From JAGREO01 sp020446285 (lineage in GTDB: Bacteria; Pseudomonadota; Alphaproteobacteria; Geminicoccales; Geminicoccaceae), in assembly GCA_041398005.1 (NCBI GenBank), contig JAWKVP010000009.1, positions 88,775-152,774 on the forward strand: a stretch of DNA of 64,000 bases. Direction: 5' to 3'. The position numbers and the translations under genes were made by a program. Below are positions 7,975 to 16,920 of the stretch, in pieces. The notes under the pieces are model-generated. The model made no database searches. It saw only the letters and a list, made by a program, of their open reading frames with translations, and was not told the origin of the DNA. The number at the start of each line of letters is the position of its first letter. Within the stretch, counting starts at the first letter, position 1.

Positions 7975-8026
7975 AACAGCGTGTTGAAGAAATGCCGATA
8001 GCCGCTCATTTCTTCAACACGCTGTT
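7975..8026. repeat. REP-like palindromic element, copy A
   Basis: A perfect 20-bp inverted repeat (arm AACAGCGTGTTGAAGAAATG at 7975-7994, its complement at 8007-8026) around a 12-base loop, ending 34 bases before the cobS start. The left half and loop (GAAATGCCGATAGCCG) recur at 42781-42811 and, less exactly, at 34778-34811, always between genes. This points to a dispersed intergenic repeat family rather than a cobS-specific control element, though here it would form a strong hairpin in the cobS leader. Confidence 0.7.
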
Positions 8027-8060
8027 GACGCCCTGATCGTACAATCCAGGAGATCGCGCT

Positions 8061-9071
8061 GTGGCCGTGGAGGGAACCGTCGTCGAGGCGGACGATGATC
8101 TGAACCTGCCCGAATTGCCGGACCGCACCGTGAAGGTGGCGGACACGTTCGGCTTCGAATCGGGGCTTGAGGTCGGCGCCTTCTCGACGCGCTCGGTCTA
8201 TGTCCCGGACATCGACGAGACCTACCAGTTCGACCGGCCGACCACGCTGGCGATCCTCGCCGGCTTTCAGCATAACCGGCGGGTGATGATCCAGGGCTAT
8301 CACGGCACCGGCAAGTCGACCCATATCGAACAGGTCGCGGCACGCCTGAACTGGCCGTGCATCCGCGTCAATCTGGACAGCCATATCAGCCGTATCGATC
8401 TCATCGGCAAGGACGCCATCGTCCTGCGCGACGGCCAGCAGGTGACGGAATACAGGGAGGGCATCCTGCCCTGGTCGCTGCAACGGCCGGTGGCGCTGGT
8501 GTTCGACGAATACGATGCCGGCCGCCCGGACGTGATGTTCGTCATCCAGCGCGTGCTCGAGGCGCAGGGCCGCATGACCCTGCTCGACCAGAACAAGGTC
8601 ATCCGCCCGCACCGCTCCTTCCGCCTGTTCGCCACCGCCAACACGGTGGGCCTCGGCGATACCTCGGGCCTCTATCACGGCACGCAGCAGATCAATCAGG
8701 GCCAGATGGACCGCTGGTCGGTTGTGACCCAGCTCAACTATCTGCACCATGACGACGAGTGCAAGATCGTGCTCGCCAAATGCGCGTCGCTGGACAGCGC
8801 CGAAGGCCGCAAGCGGATCGATTCGATGGTGCGGCTCGCCGATCTGACCCGCCGCGGCTTCATCGCCGGCGACATCTCCACGGTCATGTCGCCGCGCACG
8901 GTCATCACCTGGGCGGAGAACAACGACATCTTCGAGGATCTGGCGTTTGCCTTCCGCGTGACCTTCCTCAACAAGTGCGACGAGGCCGAACGGCATATCA
9001 TCGCCGAATATTATCAGCGCTGTTTCGGTACCGAATTGCCCGAATCGGTCGCCAGTCTGGTCCATGCCTGA
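8061..9071 (+). CDS. cobS: Cobaltochelatase subunit CobS (AAA+ ATPase)
   Basis: ATPase subunit of the aerobic cobaltochelatase CobNST, which inserts Co2+ into hydrogenobyrinic acid a,c-diamide during cobalamin synthesis. The 336-residue protein has Walker A GYHGTGKST at about residues 78-86, Walker B VALVFDEYDAG at about residues 142-152 and the sensor segment FRLFATANTVGLGD. It begins with GTG, preceded by AGGAG. It overlaps cobT by 8 bp, so the two subunits are co-expressed. cobN, the large porphyrin-binding subunit, is not in the window. Confidence 0.95.
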   Translation: MAVEGTVVEADDDLNLPELPDRTVKVADTFGFESGLEVGAFSTRSVYVPDIDETYQFDRPTTLAILAGFQHNRRVMIQGYHGTGKSTHIEQVAARLNWPCIRVNLDSHISRIDLIGKDAIVLRDGQQVTEYREGILPWSLQRPVALVFDEYDAGRPDVMFVIQRVLEAQGRMTLLDQNKVIRPHRSFRLFATANTVGLGDTSGLYHGTQQINQGQMDRWSVVTQLNYLHHDDECKIVLAKCASLDSAEGRKRIDSMVRLADLTRRGFIAGDISTVMSPRTVITWAENNDIFEDLAFAFRVTFLNKCDEAERHIIAEYYQRCFGTELPESVASLVHA

Positions 9072-10929
9072 TCATCTGCACGATTTCGAACGGGCGGTCG
9101 CCAGCACGGCGCGGGCGATTTCCCGCGAGCGCACCCTCGAGGTCAGCTTTCGCGGGTCCGGCAAGCGCGGTTCCGGCAAGCAGCAATCGCCGGCAGCACA
9201 GGGCCCGGCAGCACAGGGCAGTGTGCTGCGCGTGGCACCGCCGCGTCAGGACTGGGCCGAACACGAGATCGCGCGGGTGCGTGGCGAGGCGGACAGCCAT
9301 TCGCTCAGGCTGCGGCATCACGACAATGCCACCCACAGGCGGTTCGCGCCGACGGGCGAAGTCGCGTCGCTGCTCTATGACGGGCTCGAACAGGTGCGTG
9401 TCGAGATGCTCGGCAGCCGCGACATGGCGGGACTCCGGGCCAATCTCGAACAGCTGTTCCAGACCCGCAGCGAGGGGACGGGAGCCGACCGCGACGGCAA
9501 CATGGCCGAGATCGTCGAGCTCTACATGCGCGAGAAGATGCTCGGCTACGAACTGTCGGAGAACCAGCGGGACCAGCTTTCCGCCTGGCGCGACTGGCTC
9601 GGCGAGCGTGTCGACGAGGTCATGCCCACACTCGAACAGGAACTGGCCAACCAGGATGCCTTCGCCCGCAAGGTCCGCGACCTGCTGAGCGATCTGGGGC
9701 TCGCGGAAGAGCTGGTCGATCACCCCGAGGACACCGATCCCAACGAGGAGGAGCAGGAGGACGATTCCTCCTCCGACGGACCGGCGGACACCACAGGGGA
9801 ACAGGATACCGAGGCGGGCGAACAGGACGCACAGGCGCAGGCCGATCAGGAATCGAGCGGCGAGGCGGGCGATGACGACATGTCCGCCGAGGCCGAGGCC
9901 GACGACAGCGCCGAACCCGGCGGCGACAACGAGGAAAGCGACGACAGTGCGGTCAATCGCCCGAACCATGTGCCGCCCGGCGCGGAGCATCTGGCCTACC
10001 GCGTCTTCTCCAACCAGTTCGACGAGGTGGTGACGGTCGATGAACTGTGCGGCCCCTCGGAGCTTACCCGCCTGCGCGCCCAGCTCGATGCGACCCTCGC
10101 CCGCTTCGAGGGGATGATCGGCCGGATCGCCAACCGCCTGCAGCGCAAGCTCATGGCGCAGCAGCAGCGTTCATGGCTGTTCGATCTCGATGAGGGGATC
10201 CTCGATTCCGCCAGACTGGCGCGTATCGTCGCCAATCCCACCGTGCCGCTCTCCTACAAAATGGAACGGGAAACCGAGTTCCGCGATACGGTGGTAACAC
10301 TCCTGATCGACAATTCCGGCTCGATGCGCGGGCGGCCGATCGCGGTGGCGGCGATGACGGCCGATATCCTCGCGCGCACGCTGGAACGCTGCGGCGTCAA
10401 GGTCGAGATCCTCGGTTTCACCACAAGGGCGTGGAAGGGCGGCCAGTCCCGCGAGACCTGGCTCAAGGCCGACAAGCCGGCCAATCCGGGCCGCCTCAAT
10501 GACCTGCGTCATATCATCTACAAGCCGGCCGATGCCCCGTGGCGCCGTGCAAGGCGTTCACTCGGGCTCATGCTGCGGGAAGGCCTGCTCAAGGAGAACA
10601 TCGACGGCGAGGCGATCCTCTGGGCCCATCAGCGTCTCCTCGGGCGGCCCGAACAGCGGCGGATCCTCATGGTGATCTCCGACGGCGCGCCGGTGGATGA
10701 CAGCACGCTTTCGGCCAATCCGGGCAATTATCTCGAAAAGCACCTGCGCGACACGATCGAATTCATCGAGACGCGCTCCGACGTCCAGCTCCTCGCCATC
10801 GGCATCGGCCACGATGTCACCCGCTACTATCGCCGCGCGGTGACCATCAGCGACCCCGAACAGCTCGGCGGCACGGTCCTCAAGGAACTCTCGGCCCTCT
10901 TCGACGACGATCCACGAACGAACCGCTGA
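9064..10929 (+). CDS. cobT: Cobaltochelatase subunit CobT (VWA domain)
   Basis: Partner of CobS in the aerobic cobalt chelatase; CobST forms a chaperone-like ring that activates CobN. The 621-residue product has an N-terminal helical domain (residues 1-215) and a long Asp/Glu-rich linker (about 222-300). Its C-terminal von Willebrand A domain carries the metal-ion site DNSGSMRG at about residue 417. The acidic linker and DxSxS motif are family hallmarks. The start overlaps cobS. A short insertion near residues 35-55 is rich in Gly, Ser, Lys and Gln (GSGKRGSGKQQ) and looks like a low-complexity expansion. Confidence 0.95.
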   Translation: MPDHLHDFERAVASTARAISRERTLEVSFRGSGKRGSGKQQSPAAQGPAAQGSVLRVAPPRQDWAEHEIARVRGEADSHSLRLRHHDNATHRRFAPTGEVASLLYDGLEQVRVEMLGSRDMAGLRANLEQLFQTRSEGTGADRDGNMAEIVELYMREKMLGYELSENQRDQLSAWRDWLGERVDEVMPTLEQELANQDAFARKVRDLLSDLGLAEELVDHPEDTDPNEEEQEDDSSSDGPADTTGEQDTEAGEQDAQAQADQESSGEAGDDDMSAEAEADDSAEPGGDNEESDDSAVNRPNHVPPGAEHLAYRVFSNQFDEVVTVDELCGPSELTRLRAQLDATLARFEGMIGRIANRLQRKLMAQQQRSWLFDLDEGILDSARLARIVANPTVPLSYKMERETEFRDTVVTLLIDNSGSMRGRPIAVAAMTADILARTLERCGVKVEILGFTTRAWKGGQSRETWLKADKPANPGRLNDLRHIIYKPADAPWRRARRSLGLMLREGLLKENIDGEAILWAHQRLLGRPEQRRILMVISDGAPVDDSTLSANPGNYLEKHLRDTIEFIETRSDVQLLAIGIGHDVTRYYRRAVTISDPEQLGGTVLKELSALFDDDPRTNR

Positions 10930-11127
10930 AGCCGACGGTGGCTGTGTGCCCCGGATTTCCGGCAGTCGAACCGGACTATTCCCCTGTTTCCAGATTCAAG
11001 GACCCCTGGATCATTCCCGGATTCCGCAATTGGCGTGCGGCCGTCAGAATTCCGAAAGCATCAAGCGGCCCTGGTTTTCGTGGAAACCGGGCGTTCGGGG
11101 CTAAAACTGGCCCGGCCCTTGAAAAAA

Positions 11128-11202
11128 TGGTGCCGCCAGAGAGAATTGAACTCTCGACCTCACCCTTACCAAGGGTGCGCTCTACCACTGAGCTACGGCG
11201 GC
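11128..11202 (-). tRNA. tRNA-Thr (anticodon GGT)
   Basis: A complete cloverleaf on the minus strand. The acceptor is GCCGCCG paired to TGGCGGC, the D arm is AGCTCAGTGGTAGAGC, the anticodon stem-loop is ACCCTTGGTAAGGGT with anticodon GGT, and the T arm is GAGAGTTCAATTCTCTC. The 3' CCA is encoded in the DNA. It would read ACC and ACU threonine codons. Confidence 0.96.
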
Positions 11203-11271
11203 TGCGGGCGTGCTAATGCCATAGCGGCGGGGTATGTGCAAGTCCGGGATGCGGAAACGGGTGATGATGGC

Positions 11272-11475
11272 ATGACGGGAAAGATGGAGACGGGCGAGCG
11301 GGCGGAGGTGCTTGCGCGGCGGATGCGGGAGAATCTGCTCAAGCGCAAGGCGCAGGCGCGGGCGCGTGCCGGAGGCCGGCCATCCGGCTCGGAAGCCGCG
11401 GGCGACGGGGAAGCCGCGGGTTGCGACGGGCCCGCAGGGAAGCAGCCTCTTGGATCGACCGGCGACGGATGCTAG
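11272..11475 (+). CDS. Small basic conserved hypothetical protein
   Basis: A 67-residue product beginning MTGKMETGERAEVLARRMR and continuing with NLLKRKAQARARAGG, a positively charged helix, then a Gly/Ala-rich tail. Short proteins with an RxNLxKRKAQARAR core occur beside the DUF2948 gene in many alphaproteobacteria (recollection, not searched). Here it precedes that gene by 77 bases on the same strand. Function unknown; the charge suggests nucleic-acid or ribosome association, but this is only a guess. Confidence 0.5.
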   Translation: MTGKMETGERAEVLARRMRENLLKRKAQARARAGGRPSGSEAAGDGEAAGCDGPAGKQPLGSTGDGC

Positions 11476-11552
11476 TCCATCGGCAGGGAGGAGGCCGGAT
11501 GCCGGCGCGCCACCCGGATCACGGGGCGCCGGATCGCAGGACGGATGACGGC

Positions 11553-12095
11553 ATGAATGAGAGAATGCGGCTTCGTGCCGAGGATATCGAGGATCTGGCG
11601 GTGATCGCAGCCCTCCTGCAGGACGCACGGCTGTCGCTCGCGGAGATGGTTTACGATCCGAAGGAGAACCGCTTTGCCGCCGCCTTCACGCGCTATCGCC
11701 GGGAACTCGGACACGATCCGGCGACCTGTGCGGGGTTGACGGAAATCTCCACGGCACTGGTGTTCGACTGCATCGACGAAGTCAAGCACCGGGGTCTCGA
11801 TCCGGACAGTCCGACACAGGAATTCGCGCTTTTGACCATCGCCACGGAACCGGGCGAGACGTGGTTGTTCCATATCAATCTCATCTTCGAGGGCGATCGG
11901 GCGATCCAGCTGCGCAGCGACTGCATCGATTGCCGGCTCGACGATTTCGGCGAGGCCCGCCGCAGCGTCAGCACGCCCTGCGATCACTTCGCCGCCCTGC
12001 TCGGTGCCGGAGCGTCAGCCGGGCGGCAGCAACATGGCGATGGCGCGGGCGGCGATGGCGAGACGGGCGGGCACGGTCCGGCGGAACGGCCATGA
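11553..12095 (+). CDS. DUF2948 family protein
   Basis: Conserved alphaproteobacterial protein of unknown function, 180 residues. It shows the typical opening LRAEDIEDLAVIAALLQDA followed by the FAAAFTRYRRE segment and LTIATEPGETWLFHINLIFEGDRAIQLR. The family usually ends near the CDHFAALLG motif. Here about 30 extra Gly/Gln-rich residues follow, because the frame runs on to overlap the next start as ATGA. In relatives this gene sits with hisD and UPF0262; hisD is missing from between them here. ATG 11565 (MRLRAED) is an alternative start. Confidence 0.82.
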   Translation: MNERMRLRAEDIEDLAVIAALLQDARLSLAEMVYDPKENRFAAAFTRYRRELGHDPATCAGLTEISTALVFDCIDEVKHRGLDPDSPTQEFALLTIATEPGETWLFHINLIFEGDRAIQLRSDCIDCRLDDFGEARRSVSTPCDHFAALLGAGASAGRQQHGDGAGGDGETGGHGPAERP

Positions 12096-12595
12096 GCGAA
12101 GCGCTCGCGGGAAGCGCAACGGCGAGAATCGGCTCGATCCGGCTCGACGAGGGCTCCATCGTGCGCTGGAATCCGGAGATCGAGCATGAGCGCGACGTCG
12201 CCATCTTCGATCTGCTCGAGGACAATCATTTCGCCGTCAATGGCGGGCCGGACGGGCCCTTTGAAGTCCTGCTCTCGCTGCGCGACGCGACGGTGATCAT
12301 GGACGTCACCGGAACGGTGGCGGCGGACGGGTCCGGGAACCGGGCGGAAATCTCCCTGTCGGTGCGTCCGCTCAGACGCATCATCAAGGACTATTTCATG
12401 ATCTGCGAAACCTATCTCGACGCCATCAAGGGGGCGACGCCGAGCCGGATCGAGGCGCTCGACATGGCAAGGCGAGGCCTGCACAACGAAGGGGCGGAAA
12501 TGCTGAAGGACGGGTTATCCGGCAAGGTCGAGATCGACGACAACACGGCGCGACGCCTGTTCACACTCGTCTGCGTACTGCATCTGCGCGGCTGA
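12092..12595 (+). CDS. UPF0262 family protein
   Basis: A 167-residue conserved hypothetical of the UPF0262 family. The recognisable segments are RIGSIRLDEGSIVRWNPEIEHERDVAIFDLLEDNHF and the C-terminal LRRIIKDYFMICETYLDAIK, RIEALDMARRGLHNEGAEML and DNTARRLFTLVCVLHLRG parts. Its start overlaps the DUF2948 stop and the phosphatase gene follows 13 bases after its stop, so the three are probably one operon. The function of the family is unknown; the conserved pairing with a low-molecular-weight phosphatase suggests a shared process. Confidence 0.9.
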   Translation: MSEALAGSATARIGSIRLDEGSIVRWNPEIEHERDVAIFDLLEDNHFAVNGGPDGPFEVLLSLRDATVIMDVTGTVAADGSGNRAEISLSVRPLRRIIKDYFMICETYLDAIKGATPSRIEALDMARRGLHNEGAEMLKDGLSGKVEIDDNTARRLFTLVCVLHLRG

Positions 12596-12608
12596 GAGGG
12601 GCGCCGTC

Positions 12609-13055
12609 ATGGACGAGCTTCCCGGCAGCGTGCTCTTTGCCTGCACCGTGAACCAGATCCGCTCTCCCATGGCCGAGGCGATGCTCAAGTTCGTGCATGG
12701 CCGGCGGGTCTTCGTGCAGAGCGCCGGTGTGCGCCCCGGCGATGCGGTCGACGGATTTGCCGTTGCGGTCATGGACGAGATGGGTCTCGACATTTCCACA
12801 CACATTCCCCGTTCGTTCGATGCGCTGGACGACGATTTTTTCGATCTGGTCATATCCCTCTCGCCGGAAGCCCAGCATCGCGCGGTCGAACTGACCCGGC
12901 ACTCGCATTGCGAGATCGAGTTCTGGCCGACGATGGATCCGAGCCTCGCGCAGGGAACCCGGGAGCAAAGGCTCGAAGTCTACCGGGATCTGCGCGACGA
13001 GCTCTACCGGCGGATCACCGAGCGCTTCCGCCCGCAACAGGCGCCCAGGGTCTGA
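12609..13055 (+). CDS. Low-molecular-weight phosphotyrosine phosphatase family protein
   Basis: Cytoplasmic cysteine phosphatase fold, 148 residues. The P-loop is VLFACTVNQIRSPMAEA (about residues 9-25), keeping the nucleophile Cys, the Asn and the Arg-Ser of the CxxNxxRS family form. The general-acid loop WPTMDPSLAQ is present (Asp about residue 105). It lies directly downstream of UPF0262, as in many alphaproteobacteria, where infA usually follows; here infA is absent and the next gene is a TRAP receptor. The substrate is unknown and could be a phosphotyrosine or phosphoarginine protein. Confidence 0.88.
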   Translation: MDELPGSVLFACTVNQIRSPMAEAMLKFVHGRRVFVQSAGVRPGDAVDGFAVAVMDEMGLDISTHIPRSFDALDDDFFDLVISLSPEAQHRAVELTRHSHCEIEFWPTMDPSLAQGTREQRLEVYRDLRDELYRRITERFRPQQAPRV

Positions 13056-13221
13056 CCCGCCCTGCCGGCAGCGCCTAGCATACATGGATGCCGGATCACG
13101 AAACCCGCATATTTACTGACATTTGACTTTGGAATCGCCGGTCGGCGGTCATCCAGCCGATGCTTGTCTTGCCCGCGGTTTATGGCATACCTCGAAGACA
13201 ACAATGATAACGGAGGTTCCC

Positions 13222-14232
13222 ATGCCCAGAACAGGCCTGTTGCGGCTGTCGATGCTTGCGGCGAGTCTCGTGCCTGTCGCCGCCTCGGCGGAAACGACGA
13301 TCGTCGTCTCGAGCTGGGCTCCGCCGACCCACACGATCAATGCCAATGTCTGGCCGGCATGGGCCGGGATGGTGGAGAAGGCCACCGGCGGCCGCGTCCG
13401 TGTGAAGATCGAATACGGCCTCGCACCGCCACCCGCGCAGTTCGACATCATCCTCGACGGCGCCGCCGACGCGACATGGATGTTTCATGGCTACAATCCG
13501 GGCCGTTTCGTCGCCACCCAGCTCGTCGAGCTGCCGGGCAACACCGGCGGCGCGGAAGCGGTTTCGGCCGCCTACTGGCAGGTGCACGAACGCTATCTGT
13601 CGGCGGCGGACGAACATCGCGGCGTCAAGCTCATCGGCCTGACCGCACACGGCCCCGGCCATCTGCACACCCGCGAGCCGATCAAAGCACTCGATGAGGT
13701 CGAGGGGCTCAAGATCCGTGTCGGCGGCGGCGTTTCCAGCGACATCGCCGAACGCCTTGGCATCATCGGGGTGAATGTCCCGGCTCCGCAGGTCTACGAG
13801 ACCGTCGCTTCCGGTGTCGCCGACGGCGTCCTGATGCCGATGGAGACCAAACAGAGCTTCCGGCTGGCGGAAGTCGCCCCCTACACCCTCGAACTGCCCG
13901 GCGGCTTCTACAACGGAAGCTTCGCGTTCATCATGAACCAGGACACGTTCGACAGCCTTTCGCCCGAGGATCAGGAAGCGCTCATGAGCGTTTCCGGCAT
14001 CGAACTGTCGAAGCTCGCCGGCCGCGCCTGGGAAAAGGCCGACGAGGAGGGTGTCGAATTCGCGATCGGCGAAGGCAACACCTTCACGCTGGCCGATGAG
14101 GCCGTCATCGCCGAATTCAGGGACAGGACCGAGGACATACGGCAGACCGTCATCGAGCGGATCGACGGTCTCGGCATCGACGCCGGGGCGGCTCTCGCCG
14201 ACCTGCAGGCGCTTTCGGCCCAACCCGACTGA
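13222..14232 (+). CDS. TRAP transporter solute-binding protein (DctP family), system 1
   Basis: Periplasmic receptor of a Na+-coupled tripartite transporter. The 336-residue product has a signal peptide ending about VAASAET and the mature start TTIVVSSWAPPTHTIN. Core DctP features follow: a VKIEYGLAPPPAQFD strand, the RVGGGVSSDIAERLG segment with the arginine that usually binds a ligand carboxylate, and the ASGVADGVLMPMET region. The start follows a strong GGAGG; an in-frame upstream ATG at 13204 is less well placed. It overlaps the DctQ gene by 1 bp. The ligand is unknown, probably an organic acid; the enoyl-CoA hydratase downstream hints at a carboxylate. Confidence 0.88.
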   Translation: MPRTGLLRLSMLAASLVPVAASAETTIVVSSWAPPTHTINANVWPAWAGMVEKATGGRVRVKIEYGLAPPPAQFDIILDGAADATWMFHGYNPGRFVATQLVELPGNTGGAEAVSAAYWQVHERYLSAADEHRGVKLIGLTAHGPGHLHTREPIKALDEVEGLKIRVGGGVSSDIAERLGIIGVNVPAPQVYETVASGVADGVLMPMETKQSFRLAEVAPYTLELPGGFYNGSFAFIMNQDTFDSLSPEDQEALMSVSGIELSKLAGRAWEKADEEGVEFAIGEGNTFTLADEAVIAEFRDRTEDIRQTVIERIDGLGIDAGAALADLQALSAQPD

Positions 14233-14744
14233 TGGCGAACGGAAGCGATGGCCGGGCCGTTCATCTGACGACCCGGCTGCTGCGGACGATCTCGGCGACC
14301 ACCCTGTTCTGCCTGATGCTCCTCACCTGCATCGACGTGGCCGGCCGTTATCTGTTCGACCACCCGATCCAGGGCGCCACCGAGCTTACCATGATGGGCA
14401 TGGGACTCATGGTCTTTTCCGCCCTGCCCGTCGTCACCCTCAATGGCAGCCATGTCACCGTGGACCTGTTCGACCCGTTCCTTTCCCGAACGGCCGGACG
14501 TCTGCGTGATCTCCTCACCGGCCTCGTCAGCGCGTTCGTCCTGACGGTGATCGCCTGGCGGGTCGGGATCCTCGCCGAACGGGCCCACGGTTACGGCGAC
14601 ATGACCCCCTATCTGCGCATTCCCCGCTGGCCGCTCGTCGCAACCATCGCATTCATGTCAGCCCTTGCCGCCATCGCCGCGCTGCTCGGATCCCTGCACC
14701 GTTGGCGGCACACGGCGGACGCGCGTCCGCGGGAAACGGCCTGA
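14232..14744 (+). CDS. TRAP transporter small permease (DctQ family), system 1
   Basis: Four-helix membrane subunit of 170 residues that links receptor and large permease. Four hydrophobic segments are seen, at about residues 17-37, 51-70, 93-113 and 133-155. The typical AGRYLFDHPIQGATELTMMGMGLMVFSALP motif lies around helices 1-2. Its ATG shares a base with the DctP stop (TGATG), indicating coupled translation. Confidence 0.88.
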   Translation: MANGSDGRAVHLTTRLLRTISATTLFCLMLLTCIDVAGRYLFDHPIQGATELTMMGMGLMVFSALPVVTLNGSHVTVDLFDPFLSRTAGRLRDLLTGLVSAFVLTVIAWRVGILAERAHGYGDMTPYLRIPRWPLVATIAFMSALAAIAALLGSLHRWRHTADARPRETA

Positions 14745-14747
14745 GCC

Positions 14748-16043
14748 ATGCTCGCCTCCGCGATCGGGCTCGCCGCCGTCCTGCTGCTCGCCTTCCTCGG
14801 ACTGCCCATAGCGTTTTCCATGGGCCTTGTCGGGGTCGCGGGCTTCGCCCTGCTCTCCAACATGACCGGCGCGCTCGGCATGGCCGCCCGGCTCACCGTT
14901 GACACGGCGCAGAACTACGGGCTTTCCGTCATTCCGCTGTTCATTCTCATGGGCACCTTCGTCAATCGCGCCGGGCTCGCCTCGGAACTCTACGCGGCCT
15001 CCAACGCCTTTCTCGGCCATCGAAGAGGCGGGCTTGCCATGGCCACCGTGGTTGCCTGCGGCGGCTTCAGCGCGATCTGCGGCAGCTCGCTCGCGACAGC
15101 CGCAACCATGTCGAAGGTGGCGATGCCGCCCATGCGCCGATTTGGCTACAGCGACAGCCTCGCCACCGCCTCGATCGCCGCCGGCGGTACGCTCGGCATA
15201 CTCATTCCGCCATCGGTCGTTCTCGTGATCTACGGCATCCTGACGGAACAGAGCATCGGCAAGCTCTTCATCGCCGGCATCCTGCCGGGACTTCTCGGCA
15301 TCCTTCTCTATCTTCTCGCCGTCCGCTTCACCGTCTGGCGCGATCCGGCGTCCGGACCGGCCGGCGAGCGCGCCGGGACTGCCCGAAGGCTGAGCTCCCT
15401 GCGCAATTCATGGGCGACACTGTCGCTCTTTCTCGTCGTCATCGGCGGCATCTATGGCGGCGTGTTCACGCCCACCGAGGCTGCGGGCGTGGGTGCCGGC
15501 GGGGCGTTGCTGATCGCACTGGTCCGCCGGCGCATGACCCTTGCCGATCTCGCCACCTGCCTGGTCGAGGCGGTCGAGACCAGCGTCAGCCTGTTCGCCA
15601 TCCTCATCGGCGCGCTGCTCTTTTCCAACTTCGTCAACCGCGCCGGCCTGCCCGACGGACTGCTCGGCCTCGTCACCGGCTTCGACCTCACGCCCATGGG
15701 TGTGATCGTCGCGATCCTGCTCGTCTATATCCTCCTCGGCTGCGTCTTCGAGAGCCTGTCGATGATGCTGCTCACCGTGCCGATCTTCTATCCGCTGGTC
15801 GAAAGCCTCGGCTTCGACCTGATCTGGTTCGGCATCATCGTCGTCGTCGTCACCGAAATCAGCCTCATCACCCCGCCCGTCGGCCTCAATGTCTTCGTCC
15901 TGCGCGGCGTGCTTGGCGACGTCTCGACGGGAACCATCTTCAGGGGCGTCACCCCCTTCTGGATCGCCGACATCCTCCGCCTCGCCATTCTTGTCGGTAT
16001 CCCGGCGATCTCGCTCTTCCTGCCATCGCTCATGGGCTCCTGA
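14748..16043 (+). CDS. TRAP transporter large permease (DctM family), system 1
   Basis: Transport-conducting membrane subunit, 431 residues, with about 12-13 hydrophobic segments. Characteristic DctM signatures are present: PLFILMGTFVNRAG, GGFSAICGSSLATAATMSKVAMP, AGGTLGILIPPSVVLVIYG, GGIYGGVFTPTEAAGVG and ITPPVGLNVFVL. It completes the receptor, small permease and large permease order with only 3 bases between the two permeases. The substrate is not determined. Confidence 0.93.
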   Translation: MLASAIGLAAVLLLAFLGLPIAFSMGLVGVAGFALLSNMTGALGMAARLTVDTAQNYGLSVIPLFILMGTFVNRAGLASELYAASNAFLGHRRGGLAMATVVACGGFSAICGSSLATAATMSKVAMPPMRRFGYSDSLATASIAAGGTLGILIPPSVVLVIYGILTEQSIGKLFIAGILPGLLGILLYLLAVRFTVWRDPASGPAGERAGTARRLSSLRNSWATLSLFLVVIGGIYGGVFTPTEAAGVGAGGALLIALVRRRMTLADLATCLVEAVETSVSLFAILIGALLFSNFVNRAGLPDGLLGLVTGFDLTPMGVIVAILLVYILLGCVFESLSMMLLTVPIFYPLVESLGFDLIWFGIIVVVVTEISLITPPVGLNVFVLRGVLGDVSTGTIFRGVTPFWIADILRLAILVGIPAISLFLPSLMGS

Positions 16044-16134
16044 ACGCGGCGGCGCGGTCCATTTGTCGCCATGCCGTTGACGGCGGCGGCTGCCGCTGCT
16101 TTCGACGAAGACAGTTGCCAATCGCGAGCCAGGC

Positions 16135-16920
16135 ATGACCGAAAACATACTCCTTGAACGTGACGGAGCGATCGCCCGGATCACCTTCAACAATCCCGAA
16201 AAGCGCAACGCCATGTCGCTGGAGATGTGGCAGGGACTGGTTTGCGCGCTCGATGAGCTGGCGCAAGCCGATGATCTGCGCGTGGTCATCCTTTGCGGCG
16301 CCGGCGGCAAGGCGTTCGTCTCGGGCGCCGACATCTCGAAATTCGAGACCGAGCGCGCATCCGCCGATGCGGTCGAACTCTACGAGAAGGTGACGGAGGA
16401 GGCACAGGAGCGGCTTGCCGGATTTCCGCTGCCGACGATCGCGCAGATCGACGGATGGTGCGTCGGTGGCGGCGTCGCCATCGCCCTTGCCTGCGATCTC
16501 CGCGTCTGTGGCGAGAGCTCGCGCTTCGCCATTCCCGCGGCCCGCCTCGGCGTCGGCTACGGCTTCAACGGCGTGAAACGCCTCGTCGAACTGGTCGGCC
16601 CGTCCGTGGCGCGGGAGATCTTCTACACCGCCGGCCGCATCGATGCCCCGCAGGCACTGCGCATCGGCCTCGTCAACCGCGTCGTCGAGGACGGGAATGT
16701 CGCCGCAAGCGTCCTGGAACTCGCCTCCACCATCGCCGCCAACGCGCCTTTGACGGTCCGCTCGATCAAGACGATGGTCGCCCAGAGCCTGCTCGATGCC
16801 GATGGACGCGATCCGGCCTTCTGTGCAAAACTCGTATCCGGGTGTTTCGCCAGCGAGGACTATGCCGAAGGCCGCCGCGCTTTCCTCGAAAAGCGCGAAC
16901 CCGTATTCAGGGGACGTTGA
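16135..16920 (+). CDS. Enoyl-CoA hydratase/isomerase family protein
   Basis: Crotonase-fold acyl-CoA enzyme of 261 residues. The oxyanion-hole segments KAFVSGADISKFE (about residues 60-72) and IDGWCVGGGVAIALACDLRVCGESSRFAIPAARLG (about 104-138) are clear. In classical hydratases two catalytic glutamates lie in A-N-G-x-x-x-G-G-G-x-E and P-E-I/x motifs. Here those positions read CVGGGVAIA and PAARLG, so neither glutamate is obvious. It may be an isomerase, thioesterase or decarboxylase relative instead. It stands 91 bases after TRAP system 1 and may process the imported acid. Confidence 0.85.
   Translation: MTENILLERDGAIARITFNNPEKRNAMSLEMWQGLVCALDELAQADDLRVVILCGAGGKAFVSGADISKFETERASADAVELYEKVTEEAQERLAGFPLPTIAQIDGWCVGGGVAIALACDLRVCGESSRFAIPAARLGVGYGFNGVKRLVELVGPSVAREIFYTAGRIDAPQALRIGLVNRVVEDGNVAASVLELASTIAANAPLTVRSIKTMVAQSLLDADGRDPAFCAKLVSGCFASEDYAEGRRAFLEKREPVFRGR

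Noticed and set aside
7854..9065. A 403-residue minus-strand frame over cobS
   Set aside because: Antisense shadow of cobS without recognisable domains. I also looked for a DnaJ-like gene before cobS and found none.
15408..16334. A 308-residue Asp/Glu-rich minus-strand frame over the DctM and enoyl-CoA hydratase genes
   Set aside because: Shadow of hydrophobic DctM codons; acidic low-complexity antisense frames recur over every DctM gene here.
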